Positions 1 through 13,203 of a stretch of 64,000 nt of DNA are shown here, piece by piece. The position numbers and the translations under genes were made by a program. Below the pieces are notes generated by a model. That model was not told where the DNA came from. It saw nothing but the letters and a program-made list of their open reading frames with translations, and ran no database searches. Positions within the stretch are counted from its first letter, which is position 1. Every line of letters begins with the position of its first letter. This DNA comes from Paramacrobiotus metropolitanus (lineage: Eukaryota; Tardigrada; Eutardigrada; Parachela; Macrobiotidae), in contig NW_026570236.1 of the NCBI RefSeq assembly GCF_019649055.1, positions 1,488,001-1,552,000 on the forward strand, written 5' to 3'.

Positions 1-288
1 ATGTTTGGATGCAGATGGTATCCAGGTTTGTTTGAAAGCGAAGCATTAAGCGTGCTTGATGCCGAAGCTTAGTACTTAATCCCATGCCGCAGTATTAGAT
101 ATCTGACAGACGGTAAAAGTTGGCTTAAAATGCCGCAAGTGAACCCCCTTGCTGATATCCTGCAACACACTGAACACAGCATGAGCCAACGGAAACAACT
201 TAAGGGATTTGCGATACTCATATAGCAGTTCTCGATCCAATGTTGAGCTATTCAGTCGGTCCCTATTCCCCCCAAACAACTCTCGGGA

Positions 289-1445
289 ATGGTTGACAAC
301 TTTACTATTCGTGCTCGGAATGCACCAAATACAACCTTGATATCTGAACAATTTGGCTTAAGTCAAATAATTCCATGGTTCACGGTTCTTTCTTGCTGCT
401 TGAGCGTAATTGCCAACGGCCTGGTGTTACTGTGCTACTTCCGTACCTCCTCCCTGCGTACCGCCTTCAACACCTACATAGTCAACCTAGCCGCAGCCGA
501 AACACTGTACGGAATCACTGCCCTTCCCTTGACGTTCACTAAGGCCTACTACCTCAGCTGGCCTTACAGTTATTCCTTGTGTACTGTCTTTTTGGTCTTC
601 TACAATATCATTGGGCCAGGAATCCGGTATGCCAATCTGCTAATGTTGATTAACCGATTATGGGCGATCATCCTGCCGGTATCGTACAGACAGCGGCACA
701 ACACGCGACTGGCCTTGGTGTTGATCGGATCATCTTGGTTGGCGGTGTCGATAATTCGTTTAGCGATTATTATCCCTGGAAGAATGTTTCCCAACCCTGC
801 TCTCACTGGAAAGTGTGGTCTGAATATTCGTATTCAGCTGGGAATGGCTATCGCCGCTAGAATGCTGTGCTATGACCTCCCGTGGGTGGCACACCTTATT
901 GCGTTTCCACCGCTCGCAGTATGGCTGTGTTTAAGACAAAGTCGCAAGTCACGACAACGGTTGAACGCGCATCTGTCCGTAATACACGGCAAGTGGGACC
1001 TATTTAATCACTAATTCAAAACAAATTGAGGGTTACACCACCGCATAAAAAGGAGCAATACCAGGATAAGAGATAGCCTTGCTGATGTCTTGCTGTTGCA
1101 GGTCACTGTCCCACAACTGCTGACCATGCTGATGCCGCCAAAGCGTTCCCGTCAATGCAGAAATCCTCACCCCTGAAGCAGACTAGCAGAAGCACAAGCA
1201 TCTTTATTTATTTAACTGTAAATCTGCTTGTCTGCTGGAGCATCAGTGTTATCTATTTCATTATATCAGACCATACTGGGTACTGGAATGACCTTTACTA
1301 TATGATGCAAGATTTTGTTATTTATGCCAGCCTGTGGGTCAATCCAATGCTGTGTTTTCTTGTCGGAGACGGTTTTCGTCGTGCTTTAATAGAACTTACG
1401 AGGAAATGCCTCACTCTCATTGTCGGTTTAATTTACAACTCCTAA
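289..1445 (+). CDS. Rhodopsin-like GPCR, type C, two exons
   Basis: Predicted seven-helix G-protein-coupled receptor of 347 residues; ligand unknown. Exon 1 is 289-988 and exon 2 is 1102-1445. The junction joins in frame only with a GC donor (GCAAGT at 989) and a TTGCAG acceptor, phase 1, so this is a GC-AG intron. The N-terminus has NFT and NTT glycosylation sequons. Helix 3 ends in NRLWAIILPVSYR, which replaces the usual D/ERY box. Exon 2 carries helix 6 with CWS in place of CWxP, and helix 7 with NPMLC, close to NPxxY. The 289 ATG is chosen because it opens the frame just before the sequons. It differs clearly from the type A and B receptors downstream but shares the NRxWA box. A fast-evolving orphan or chemosensory receptor is an inference. 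Confidence 0.8.
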
Positions 1446-2499
1446 ATTTCATGTACGTATTAAGCAAGTGTTTGCAGTGTTTCGGTAAGGATGAGTTTGT
1501 ACTGTAATAACTATTTAACTATTTTCCATCCAACAGTTTCATGATGATTTTCTGTCGCGCTCAGTCTCTGTACTCGTCCATTTTAATTTATCGCGTTTGA
1601 AAAACTGAGTTTCAAATCTACAGACATTTAATTATGTGCTTATTCGTTTTAAAAAAAAGTGGTTCGCCACACACCAAATCTTAGATGGCAGGTGTTTGCT
1701 GCTGAGCAGCCACGCATCTTTTCGATTTTTAAACATCATGCTCTTGCTCCAGTTTATAGAACGTCATTCTAAAAGCGTTCCCAAAATTGAAAGGCGGCAC
1801 ATGTCTCCTTCTTATTGTTTCCATTTTTGCAAATAAACGGGTGAACAGGCAGCGAATCGGCTGACAGGTGGTTCGTTTTGTGGCCAGCTTGTGCACACAA
1901 TAATAGCGGTACAAATATCTATATGTACTACTCGTACTCTAGTAACCTTGTTTTTACCGCGCATTAGATTGTGGTCTGTTAGATTGTCCTTACCACAGCA
2001 ACTTGCCATAAAAACTCTTCATGCATCCATTTCATGCAGTGCACATACCTCGGATCTCGGATTATCACGTTGCGGAACGCACCGTCACGCTAAAAATCTT
2101 TACTAACAATAAAGTATTATGAGCAACAGCAAGGAGTGCAACGTAGAAAGTGAAAACGTACGCGAAAACTTAAAAGCCTGACGGAATACTTTTAAGAAAC
2201 GGACCTTGTAATACTGTCGAGAAATCGCAGATAACCAAACTGCGATTTTCGCACATAGGATGGCAGTCAGGTACTTAGTAGTAGTGCTGGGTTCGATATG
2301 CACGATAGTGAAAATGTTGAACAGGGGAGATAATCCTCGGTTCATGCTGGAACCGTTACTTTACGGCTCGACGTTATACTAATAAAACAGGGTTTCGTGG
2401 AATACAATTATACTTAGAAAAACTGTAAAAAATGAACCATGAGTTATGGGTAAGCAGGTCTGGTGGTGGAGCTTTCGCTTCGCAGGTAGCGGCTGGCAA
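1446..2499. other. Intergenic, no gene recognised
   Basis: The open frames are short and lack coding-like composition or convincing splice sites. The next gene faces this region with its 3' end. Confidence 0.5.
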
Positions 2500-3494
2500 T
2501 CAGTATGCTGGTGACCATTGACAATATAACTTTCGTGTCTCTTTCCTCCAAACCGGCAGTGCTACCAGCAGTAACAAGGGATCGAGCACCGCATGATAGT
2601 CAAAGATCGCGGCAACCAGTTTTTGCACAAATGAATTGAAATAGTTCATTGGTCTTAAAATTCCAAAAAATGTGACCAAAGGCCCCCAACACAGCAGAGC
2701 ACTGATGGCAAATAACAAAAGCAATACAGATGTCTGTCGTTCCGAAGCCGATGGTTGGCTGCCAGATTGTGCCTTAGCCGCAGAGCCGATTGCCAATAGT
2801 TTCTTTCGTAATGATAAAACCCCACGTTTCCAAAATATGACAGGCAATGACAGAACCGAAATCAGAAAACAGATGCCGACAAGCGCTTTATTTATATTCT
2901 CCAGAACGTTAGCAGTAAAAAGGTCGCCGGCATCTGCACGAAGCAGTGCGCGACTTGTTGCGGCTGCCGGACAAAAACGTAAATGACGGCGCAGGGAACG
3001 AATATCGCATGCGTCAGAAACCACAGTGATCCCATGATCGCGTATGCCGACTTGAAGTTGTGAAAGTTGCGAAAAGAAATGGGTGCGGTAAGTGCCCAGG
3101 ACCGGGTCAGTGCGATAAAAGCGTGGGTGATCATTTGCAGTGGGTTTAGCACGAACACAGCACAGGCGATGATGATGCAGCCGGGTACCCCTATCCACCG
3201 CGTCGGCTGCACTTCCAAAAGTATCCCGAAAGGCCCCTTGATGCTAATTTTGCAGATGTTGTTTAGCAAAAGACTTACGAAATACACATCGAACGGTGTC
3301 CACAGGCTGTGATTAATGCAGAATACGGCAAATAAAGCACTGTTAAGCAGAAACGCAAGTGCAAACGATGCGCCACTAAAAATTGATAAAAATACGTGGT
3401 TTTCTTGAGGAGTCGAGATAGTGCCGTTGCCTAATGCTGCACTGAAATTACCCTCTGTAGTAGTCAAATAAGCAACGTAATCATCCGCATCCAT
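2500..3494 (-). pseudogene. Type A GPCR copy with a frameshift
   Basis: Close paralogue of the intact receptor at 13204-14202. The start at 3494 (MDADDYV) aligns with MDAVDYI of the intact gene. The frame is open through helix 4 and HCF. About one base is then missing near 2935-2941, and the homologous frame resumes at ADAGDLFTANVLENINK and runs to the stop at 2500. Both halves keep helix landmarks such as LWTPFDVYFVSLLL, the SERQTSVLLLLFA stretch before helix 6, CWGP and DPLLLL. The helix-3 box reads TRSWALTAPIS, so the Asn of NRxWA is lost too. A single indel could be an assembly error, but the extra Asn loss fits relaxed constraint. No intron sites flank the shift. Confidence 0.8.
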
Positions 3495-4301
3495 TACGTC
3501 GTCAAACAATTTCTACGGGCAAAATCTTGTCTTTATTTCTTTATCCAAAAGATTATGCAAAAGGTCATATAAACACCGAACTTGTTTGTTCCGGTTTCAG
3601 TGAGATTCAGTTACAGGATGTAGACGGGATGGAAGCTTCAAAATAAGACATAATGCTTTGTCGCAAATTAAATGAACAGTCATAACTCATAAAGCAGAAC
3701 AACTCAGTAAAATCTAGTCGTGGTTTTACTGACTGGATTATGCTGTAACATCATGAAGTTATGAGCAATGTGGAAATGTATTTGTCCGTGTGATATTTAG
3801 TGGCACGTGTAGCACTTTGTGAGATCTGTTCAAATTGAATACTGGTACTTCGTTTATTTCGATCTGATAAGCAATATTGACACGTTGTCCTCATGGCGGA
3901 TATATGAAACGGTACGGATGACATGTAATCAATCTCCGTAACTTAATGCTCTGTATATCACAGGGTTAAATATCAGTGTTCCAGCATTGTGTGAACAACA
4001 ATCCGAATTTCTAAAATTCTATCCCCAACTCACGATATCCCCTTTATCTGAAGATTTCACTGCCAAAAACAAAGCATCCGCAACAACGTCTGTAAGCGCC
4101 GGTGAGAAACCCGAGGTGTGGCAGCTTATTATTTACGCATGCGTAAAATTTCTATGACAATGATCAACCAAGTACGAGTATGACCAGTACGGGAATTATT
4201 GTGGGAAAGTGGGTGCCGTTACGCACGAATAAAAGCAAATACACGTATATTCTACTGGCCAGCAATAAAATAAACACTATCGGATCAAGTGCATTTGTTT
4301 A
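3495..4301. other. Intergenic between type A GPCR copy and cyclase 3' end
   Basis: AT-rich, with no coding frame I can support. It holds the upstream flank of the frameshifted receptor and the 3' flank of the guanylate cyclase. Confidence 0.5.
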
Positions 4302-7300
4302 CTATGCCGGCGAAACGACAAGCCAGAACGTTTGTAGTTGACCTTTTCCTTTAACTTCGATTAATCCACGTTCTTGGACTTTATATCGCGAACTGCCAGA
4401 CAGAAGCCGAGCCGCGTTCTGGCTGAGATGGATCTTGCCATCTGCGCCATTGGTCAAAATTCTCGATGCCGTGTTCACGGTGTCTCCGAATCTGTAATAC
4501 AAAGATTCTTGCGAACGAAACAAACACACGCTACAAAAACCGGCAAGTGATGGCTCATATTCAGTGTGTAGCGTACAGGCAATAGCGAGGCACTTTCTGT
4601 CCAACCACACCGGCGGCACACATGCCACTATGAACACCGGCACGCAGTGATGTATCTTCGAAGACCGTTTCTAGACCCTCGTACGCTTTCAATAACGCGA
4701 TTGCCAGTGCACATATTTCTTGCGCGTGGAGGTCTCCATTGCGTATGGGTATTCCACTGACCACCTAAATATACGGTACATATCTGATTTGTCAGCAGTC
4801 TGGCCTCTTATTTATAACGTTGCCAGGGTCACTGACATTGCTTACCATATAAGAATCCTTGATTGTTTCCACTTTGTAGACGTCAAAGGATGCCAGAATG
4901 CGATCAAACGAAGTGTACACCTATATCATCCCTTAAAATTAGTTCAGTCGAAACATGGTATGTTTATGAAACTGTGCTGCGCAAAAATACGTAATTTCGT
5001 GCTTACATTGTTTAGGAATAACATCACAGTTTTCGGATCGGCCGTATGTAGAACCTTTGCAAAGCCTCCGATCTCGCTGTCAATATTCAAGTAATATAAA
5101 AGATCATTTTATACACAAAATTTGTGTTGGTAAAGCAGCTGCTTACGTAAACATAATGGTCGACGATAGAAACATTTCCGCTTCCGGTACAGTGCCTCTC
5201 CTCAGTTGCTCGATTGCCATGCTAAATACAGTTAGATTGCATATTACTAATCTTGCTTGAAAACGACACGTGAACCACATGTGTAAGTAAATACCTGGGC
5301 AGCATCTCCCGTAAAAGAACATCACATTTCTTCCTCTCATCCAGCAATGCCATTGTGCGCAGAACGACCAGTCGATCCAGCTCGTCCGTGTAATTCTCCA
5401 GTCGTCGAATGATTCTTTCCACCAGCTTCTCATTGTCTTTCAGGGCGAGTCCCATAAAGCAGAACTTTAGCAGATGACTTATACTTGGTCGCTCATCCGG
5501 ATTGGAGGATAAACATTTGACCAGCGCCGGGAAAAGTTTACTGAATTTGCTGTCAGCGTGATCCGCGATGCGCTTATACATAAACTCTGTATAAAGCATT
5601 AAAAATTACTCTACTAATCGAATTTTCACTTTTCCATATTCTTAACTGCAGCTTTTTTACCTGCACTGACCTCGCGATTCTAAGGGTTCTTCTTGAATAA
5701 TGATATAGTATATAATCAGCCCGATTGCAAACATGTCGTTTTTCTGTCCCTCTTCATGTGCGGCATTTTTACTTGTGATATGAAGGTTAGCCAACTCAAG
5801 AATCGCATTGTTTCTTGCTAATACGGTTTCGATCTGCATATGGCCAGTTTTGCCAATTTTTAAACTGAAATGGCGATTGAGTAAGCAGCAGTGAATGTTA
5901 AGGAATCCATGAAACTTTACCGAAGACCGATGTATTGCTTGTAAACCCTAAAAAATATCAGAACTACAGCAATATAACCGAGCAAAAATGTGATAATACG
6001 TTTCGAACAATAAAGCGGCTCCAGCTGAAACGACGCGTGGTGGCTGGCTGCTCCTGCTAATACGTATTATTATTCACCTTAAGCAAGTCAAATAGAAATG
6101 ACGTCTGCAAATCAAACTCCAGCATGGTCCTGGCCATGAGCTCGCAAAGAGAGCCACGAGGGCAGTATTCCGAAACCAGTAGAACTGACTTCTCAAGGAA
6201 ACATAATCCAGCAAAGCGGCAGACGTTATCGTGGTCGAGGTCAATTACCTATTACGCACACAACTGTCCGCTAGAAGAATTAAGAAAGTAAATACAGTAG
6301 TCGCTGGCAGCCTGGCACCAAGTACCGTTTTAAGCAATGGTAGCAGAGGATTATTCAGATGCGGGAATGTATTTAGGGCGACGGGTGGGGTGGCGGCATA
6401 CACCGGCTTTATCCACACCATTTGGTTGCGTTTAAGGTATAGCCTCACGCGATCGTTCTTGTCCTCCAGCTAAACTGAACAATTTTTTAACCCTCTGCGA
6501 TCTTCAGAAACGTTTTCACGAAATGCTCTATCCGAAATGTAGCCTGACGCACCAGTTGCAGTTGCTCGGGTCTTATTCGCCAGGCTTCGGAAGTAAAGGT
6601 GTTTTGCGTAGCACGTCTGTAATTATTTGTATGACCTCTTACAAATACATATACCGACATTTACTTTGGGACCATGTTGTACTACTTATTCCTTGTTTAT
6701 AACAAAACTGCAGTTACTGGGCTATTCCATGGAGATCTATCCTATGTATTCACGAGTTACAGACCTGATGAAAAGCGCGGTAACAAAAATGAATAACACT
6801 GTGGCGGTAATCGTTCCAACGCTGGCGCCAGTTATTGTTTCCAAAGTACCTGGCAAACGTACATTCGCAAACGCCAGCATTTAAAACGCAACTAATTTAG
6901 ACAGACTTTTATAAACGCTTTATGCACCTTTTGGATGACATATTGGGGCGTCTCCTCGAAATCCACATCGAGGTTCATTCGGCGGCGGCCACGGAATTAA
7001 CCACTGAGGCTGCTCGCTCGTATCCACCAGCGTAAACTCGGGAACTTTCAGGATGTACAGCGTCTGTATTTTGTGTGAGGTTAACTATCCACATCTGTCG
7101 AAAAAGGCAACGCCGGTACTTACTCGCACGCGTGACGTATTCCAGTCCACTTGGTTTAGATTGAGTACCGGCAACCGCTCGCCAACCTCATCGATGCAAA
7201 CGTCCCCCATCTCGGTCGTGGATGTCCGGTTCATAAACTGCTTGGCTAGTTTTCTCCCAGACGACCACACCTCTTGATTTCCGGTCGCGCGCAATTGCTC

Positions 7301-10300
7301 CACTACCTACGTTAATGACGTCTCCTGTCATATGTTTGTATCAAGTGTAAATGCCAGTGACTGAAAATGACGCAGATCTGATTTCGTAGCATGGTCAGAG
7401 AATCGTTTTCGCATTATTTCGTAGAAATTCAGCTGTTTACTTCCGCGGTTTTTGCTTCGTCATATGACGCACTACCTGCGCAAGGATCATCATCGTAGCA
7501 TATGCCGCAGCTGGATGTGGTGTTATCTGAAAGGAAAACCACCGTCATGGTAATTGATGAGAAATGTAAGCTGTTAATTGAAGCGTTGATTATTTTCTTG
7601 ATTATCTCCTCAGTCAGCTTCTTTCTTCCTCAATTATCCTCATTCCTCACCAATTCGAATGGCTTGTATACGTAATTGTACTGTTCTTTGGATCCTTGAA
7701 TCATTTGCTGGGTGAAGTTTTGTGATTCATTAGTTTTACCGTAAACGGCTTCGTTAAATTCCATCAACAGGACGGAACGATAGGCTTGCCTAGCAATCTG
7801 CAGCCACAAACCAGGATTCAGATTACGATGCTACATGTTTTATGAACGTTAATAATATCTATGAATGTTAATTGATTTTTAACTTTGTTTCTGAAATGGT
7901 TAATGTGTTTACACGAAGTTAGGAAATATTTCTTTGACCTGCTCAGCACAAATGCGTAGGCTGCTCTTTTGTGGCTTCTTTCATATCAATGACGCTGCTT
8001 TGCATAGCGGGTTCAAAAGCTGTTTACTAATTTCGTGTCGATGCAAAGCTTTGTTGCTTGTAACCCTCTAATAACTGAAAATCTCAAAGGTGACCTTCTG
8101 AAACAGTAGTACGCAGTACATTGTAGCGATAGTATTTGTACGAACGATAACACCGCCCAGTAATGATGAATCATTCCATCGCGTTATGAATTTGTGTCCA
8201 CTTTTACCGGCTAGTTTCCCTTCTCATGAATTTCTAGAATTCAGTCTTGACACTCGCTTGCTACAGCTTGCATCTACTTGATTATTCCTCTTGTTGAAAC
8301 TCTTGCTTACAACCTTGTCGCGTCCTTGATTCCCTTGTCATTAAACATGCCTTGAGTTACGTTGTTGTGTTTGACCGCTTGGGATGAACCTGTGTCATCC
8401 CAATCGGAGCCACCTGTGTAATTGAGTTACATCAGTAAAAGCGTCCTCGGCCAGCATCGTTGCTGGTCGTACCACCTTTCATCCTAACAGCCGACAGATC
8501 GTGGTAAGGTGGATTAACCAACCCACTAGAACAGCAGCCAGATAGGCCACTGTTACAATATTATAAGGAAAATAATCGTACAATTTTATAAATCCACTGT
8601 TCCAACAAAACATTAACACATGAACCACCCATCAAATTGTTATCAATACTGTCTTAAAATTTGACGCTCACCTTTGATTAATCCGCGTAATACCTGATTT
8701 CCTAAGCCCAGCTGCAGCTATTATTAAAAGCAGTCGCATTTAAGCGTGATCATAATGGTACTGCGTAACTTTTAAGTGTCCAGAATTTACTCAGCATCGT
8801 TTACGGCATTTAGCGCAAGCGCTCAAACGTTTACAATGGTTCACACTTCACATGGTATAAAATTGAACTCTGTTTGCAGTTTTTGGGTGCATACGAAGGG
8901 GTTTTCGCTGCATTCTTTATTAATGAATTCTGCTATTAGGTGTAATAAAACTTTATGTAGAAAGTTTCACTTGCTGCTTCGCGGGCTCCTCTTGGACCGC
9001 AACTCGCCGTCGCCTACGGCTTCTCTTTTGCGAATAGTGCACCTACGTAAATCTCGATGGTACGGCAAAACTTGCTTCCCGCATAAGCACGGTTATCAAA
9101 AGGTTTCAATATCGAATACAGCACATTCATGCAAAAACCTGACACAGGAGCAAGGCGCGTCTACATGTAAGACGAAACAGTTTGCACTTTTTCAGTACCA
9201 CCGGTAAAATTATCGTACTGGGTTTGTGGAATTGAAGCTGTCATTAACATGACGCGCTTCGAGGAATCAGACAAATGTTATGCACTTAGCACAGGTCTTT
9301 AAAGCATCTCGCTGCAATCGATGCAAATTAGGGTCACGAACCAATTGGTATATGTATATGGAAGTTTATCAATCTTTGCACATGTTTAACCGCTATCGAA
9401 CGATAATCGAGTTCGGTAAAGCTTTGGTTAGGAACCTATCAAACTTTGTCTCGTTACCTCGTCGTCAGCATCGCCCTTGTTCCATGAGTAGTAACCTGGT
9501 TCTGAACTTTTTCGGAATCCTCCCATAGCTATGTAAACCTGAATAAAACAGATTGACCAGATGAGTGTGAAGTAACGTTAACTGATATCCGCTTTGTAGA
9601 TACCGAGTGCTGCCATGTACTCGTATGCTTGGTAAGTGCTTACATGCTCGCCGTTAGTCATGCTGAGATTTGCAGCCACCAATAACAGTTTACGAAATTC
9701 ACCGAAATCGCCAAAATAAACGTACACTGCAAAAAGAAGGCTTTCGTAAGACTTCTTACCATTAATCTTGCAGTTCTATCTGTACTCCACGCATTTGATG
9801 CATAATGATATGATACCAGTAAGAAAGAGGCCTGTACCTACCTCGCGCTCGATCATTTAGACGGCGAAGCACGCCAATTCGCTCTGCATGGGACATGGTC
9901 GCTGAGTTATACGATTCCTGATAAGCTTGACGGCCGGATGCGATTAACGTGTTGGCCGATTGTTTGGCAAAGTCCGGAAAAGCCGGATTAGCACCGACGT
10001 CAGCTATGATACCCACAGACGTCCAGTAGAACTTTTTCGCTATACTCAACACCATACTGAGATAAATTTGGAACGAATTGCACGTTGTTCCGATCCACGT
10101 GGGAGTTATCGCTTTCTTACGAAGATTTAGGTTAGTGGTGACACTACGAGCAGTGATAAAAGGTCAAACACGAATGCTACAAGAAGCAGCTCCGGTAGCC
10201 AAATCCAGTTCTATGCAGAATTTAGCTGCAGCTTTACACATAGGATTCCAAAAGTATGTTTTCGAAGTTACTTTAGTAAATGAACCTGTAAAATTGGTCT

Positions 10301-11108
10301 TTGGTACAGCAGGCAAAAGTTCGCAAACCATTAGGCCGGTTAACGCAAAAACGAGGCGCGATTTTTTTATTTGTTGGTTTATTTAATAAAATTACGTCCA
10401 AAACCTATTTTTGAAATTTTATTGAGTCGATAGATTTGATAATTTGGCTGAGAGCAATAATTATATGTTATCTGTAATATACGATGCCACTTACGTCGTT
10501 ATTACGAGTTTGTCCAGTTGCGTTACGAAGGGAATGATTTCATAAAGTTCGGCACATCCTAAGAAAAATAAACAGATAACTAAACTAGAGTTCAGTATTA
10601 CAACAGTTGCCAGAAAAGTCATAATCGGATGTCCAGTAATATGGTAATATGAGTAACTGAACAAAAAGAGCATAAAATCAAGTACCTGTACAACCTTGAA
10701 CATACTGATTATAAGGTTCTGCCAGGATTGTTACTCACCGCTAAAAAGCAATACACTGGTAGAACAATGGTCGCGTCCCGGCGCAGATTTTAGTGCCCCC
10801 ATAGCGTTGAGACGCTCCGCGGTCAAATAAACACTATCGTCAGCAAAGATTTTACAGTTGAGATACTTCTTATCGGCAATTATTGTTTGTGTGACATTCA
10901 AATGGGGATACGAATGCCGAATGTTTTCCAGAGCCAGGCGATAAGCCGGTCCGACATACGGCATGGATCCCAGCATGACCGGATACAGCAGTGACAGTGT
11001 GATGATTTCCAGATTAACCACATCACACACCGCGGTCGAATTCAATGCCGGCTGCGAGATATTCATTGTGGCGAGCATAAGCAGTACACAAAGATAGAGT
11101 ACCCACAT
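4302..11108 (-). CDS. Receptor guanylate cyclase, 18 exons
   Basis: Single-pass receptor making cGMP from GTP, of the natriuretic-peptide-receptor type; about 953 residues. Exons (high to low): 11108-10739, 10558-10495, 10056-9842, 9726-9644, 7830-7651, 7306-7124, 7063-6928, 6849-6765, 6616-6553, 6469-6326, 6248-6078, 5947-5671, 5586-5295, 5221-5147, 5076-5007, 4920-4846, 4764-4577, 4491-4302. All phases agree. Signal peptide starts MWVLYLCVLLML; ligand-binding domain about residues 30-400 (GPAYRLALENIRH, LLLVAANLSMTNGE, PRCGFRGDAPIC before the membrane). The membrane helix is exon 8; kinase homology (VSEYCPRGSL) is exons 10-13; the linker ends at REMLPS; the cyclase domain is exons 14-18. 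VYKVETIKD and PRYCLFGDTVNTASR keep the guanine-selecting Glu and Cys, one metal Asp and the Asn/Arg pair. The first metal motif reads TEIGGF instead of SDIVGF. About 20-25 residues are missing between exons 4 and 5, so an exon may lie unseen in 7831-9643. Confidence 0.85.
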
Positions 11109-13203
11109 CTGACCTTCAAAGGTTAGTAATTCGCGAGGAGACTGAGGTGTCAACAACTAAATAAGAAACACTCTTCGCCACCCAGGCGGTATGTTCAATC
11201 GGGAGTTCCACACCTTCGCGTCATACGAAACCTAAACGGAATGAATACTGCGGGGCATTTCCGCATTAGCATTCATATTGCCTTAAATTACGGTTGGCTC
11301 CGGAACAATTATGTCATGGATCAAGCTAATCTTGACTTTTTCAGTTACCTTTGGATATATATGCCACGCCGCCTGTTGAGAAGCAATTAGCCATCAGGAC
11401 GGATTGTAAACGTTTTCATATGAATCGGGAGCCCGTATAATTGCATTATTGCACGCTGATATATGATATCTGTTATTGTTTCTTTTGCCACCTAAGAAGA
11501 TTTACCGGATTCCCGGTGTAGATTAATACGAACTTGTAATTACATCTCACGGCCATCATAATTAGTAATGACCTGGCAAACACATTTATTTGAATTTGCC
11601 GCAGTGGAATTTGGCGGGATTTGTAATTGTCAATTTAATAATATTAAGCATACCGCATCATCGAATAGTATGTTTCATGTCTCATGTAAGACTTAATTCG
11701 TTCGGTAAACCCTACAGCCAACTTCCAAAAAAAATATTAACTGCCATGCTTCCAAAACTCTTTGTCAAGAATTTTGTTGATAGATTTGTGTACTTATAAG
11801 AATTTGTTTACCGACAGTGATTCGCTAACTTGATTCTGGGCATTAATTAATCGACATTCTCTTCTGCAAGGTGGAAAAGCAGCATTCTTGAAACGCGCGC
11901 ACTGCAAACATAGTGTCCCCTTGTCACAAGGACAGAGTTTTTGCCCCAGGAGAGGCCGGCATATATATTGCAGTGCATTTCGGATGTTCTCGAATATTGT
12001 GGGGTTAGGCGAGGTCAGATAACAGACAGAGTAGAATTAGTGTGCCTGGAATTTGTGTTCTTTCGAATTTTAACTTATTCTGTTTACTGTTTATACTTTA
12101 CTTTTTACTGTACTTTGCATTTTATTTTTTGTATTTTTTTGTCTACTGTTTTTGCGAGATCAAAAAGTGCTTGGAATTGGAAACGAAAGCTGAACTGCAA
12201 TAAATTAAGCCATTGTTGTTGCTTAGATTGCTATCTAGATCTATTTATACTCAGGTAACACTAATTTTCAGATTACGCATTCTCAGCATCCTTTCTTTTT
12301 AGCCTTAAACAACGCTTATAGTTCAGCGCCATTTCAGTTCTAGCGATATGACCTGAAGTTCTCAACCATTCACGAACAGCTGACAAAGCGATGTTTTGTT
12401 GTGCGGAATGGATCTCCGCATCACACACAGTTTATGAACATATCCGTACTTACGGACTTACGGTGCAACTGATTCGGTTACTGGATTATATAATTTAATG
12501 CCGGGTTGCAAGATGAAACAAAGGTTGTTTTGTAAGTTCAGACAGTTCCGCATGGATGCATTACATGTATCGCTCATGTAACCGAGGGCTGGGCTTGTCT
12601 CACTTGTCTGGATCGCGCTGTGACCATTCACCAATAATACCGTACCGTTGCTGTCATACTTGGCTTTGGGAATAACCCTGTAGAAGTGAGAAAACACCAT
12701 ACTTCAGAACAGAATTCAGCAGAATTCGTCCTAACAGAATTCTGACGGCTAACAGCCATGCGCTGCCAAAGACTGCACGTACTAAACGTAAAAAATACGG
12801 AAACGGTCTCACTGTCAGAAATGAATTTTCTGCCGTATGGAACAAAGTGCCAACAGCTGCTTAAACAAAGGTGGCAACTTTCTTTGCACTTTCTGGATCT
12901 GAAGTGTCAGATTGCAGTATTACTGATTACTCACATGTGTCGTTTTGTGCGCCTGATATTGTGTCGTCATGACATCATGTCAATTTTGTTCGGCAAAGCT
13001 GTAGATCCCACCAAAACAATATTTTAACATTAACATGACTGACAGTGTGCTTAATGTCGTTCGTGCAATTTTATTCCGCAGAGTTCGCGCACTTAGACCA
13101 TATAACATTCAGAGTTACCACGATTAAAACATTTTGCTGGCTTTATTATCGTCTCTTGGGAAAATCAGAACTCATTTAATTTCTGGCCATTTTTCTTCAC
13201 ACT
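11109..13203. other. Intergenic between cyclase 5' end and type A GPCR
   Basis: Should hold the promoter of the minus-strand cyclase and the upstream flank of the plus-strand receptor. The only coding-like signal is the candidate exon at 12462-12677. The rest has no frame with an ATG start and protein-like composition. Confidence 0.5.
12462..12677 (-). CDS. Orphan candidate exon, extracellular-type composition
   Basis: A 216-base open block between a good acceptor (CTTCTACAG, ending at 12678) and a donor (ACC|GTAAGT at 12461), entered and left in phase 2. The peptide runs from VIPKAKYDSNGTVLLVNGHS to YNPVTESVAP and has four Cys and two N-glycosylation sequons (NGT, NAS), as in a secreted or ectodomain segment. 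I do not recognise the family. No partner exon was found on either side, so this may be a relic, part of an undetected gene, or chance. It lies 1.35 kb upstream of the cyclase start on the same strand, but that cyclase already has its own signal peptide. Confidence 0.3.

Noticed and set aside
11941-12258. 105-codon plus-strand ORF with a membrane-like stretch
   Set aside because: Starts at TTG, and its middle is a T-rich low-complexity run, so the hydrophobicity is trivial.
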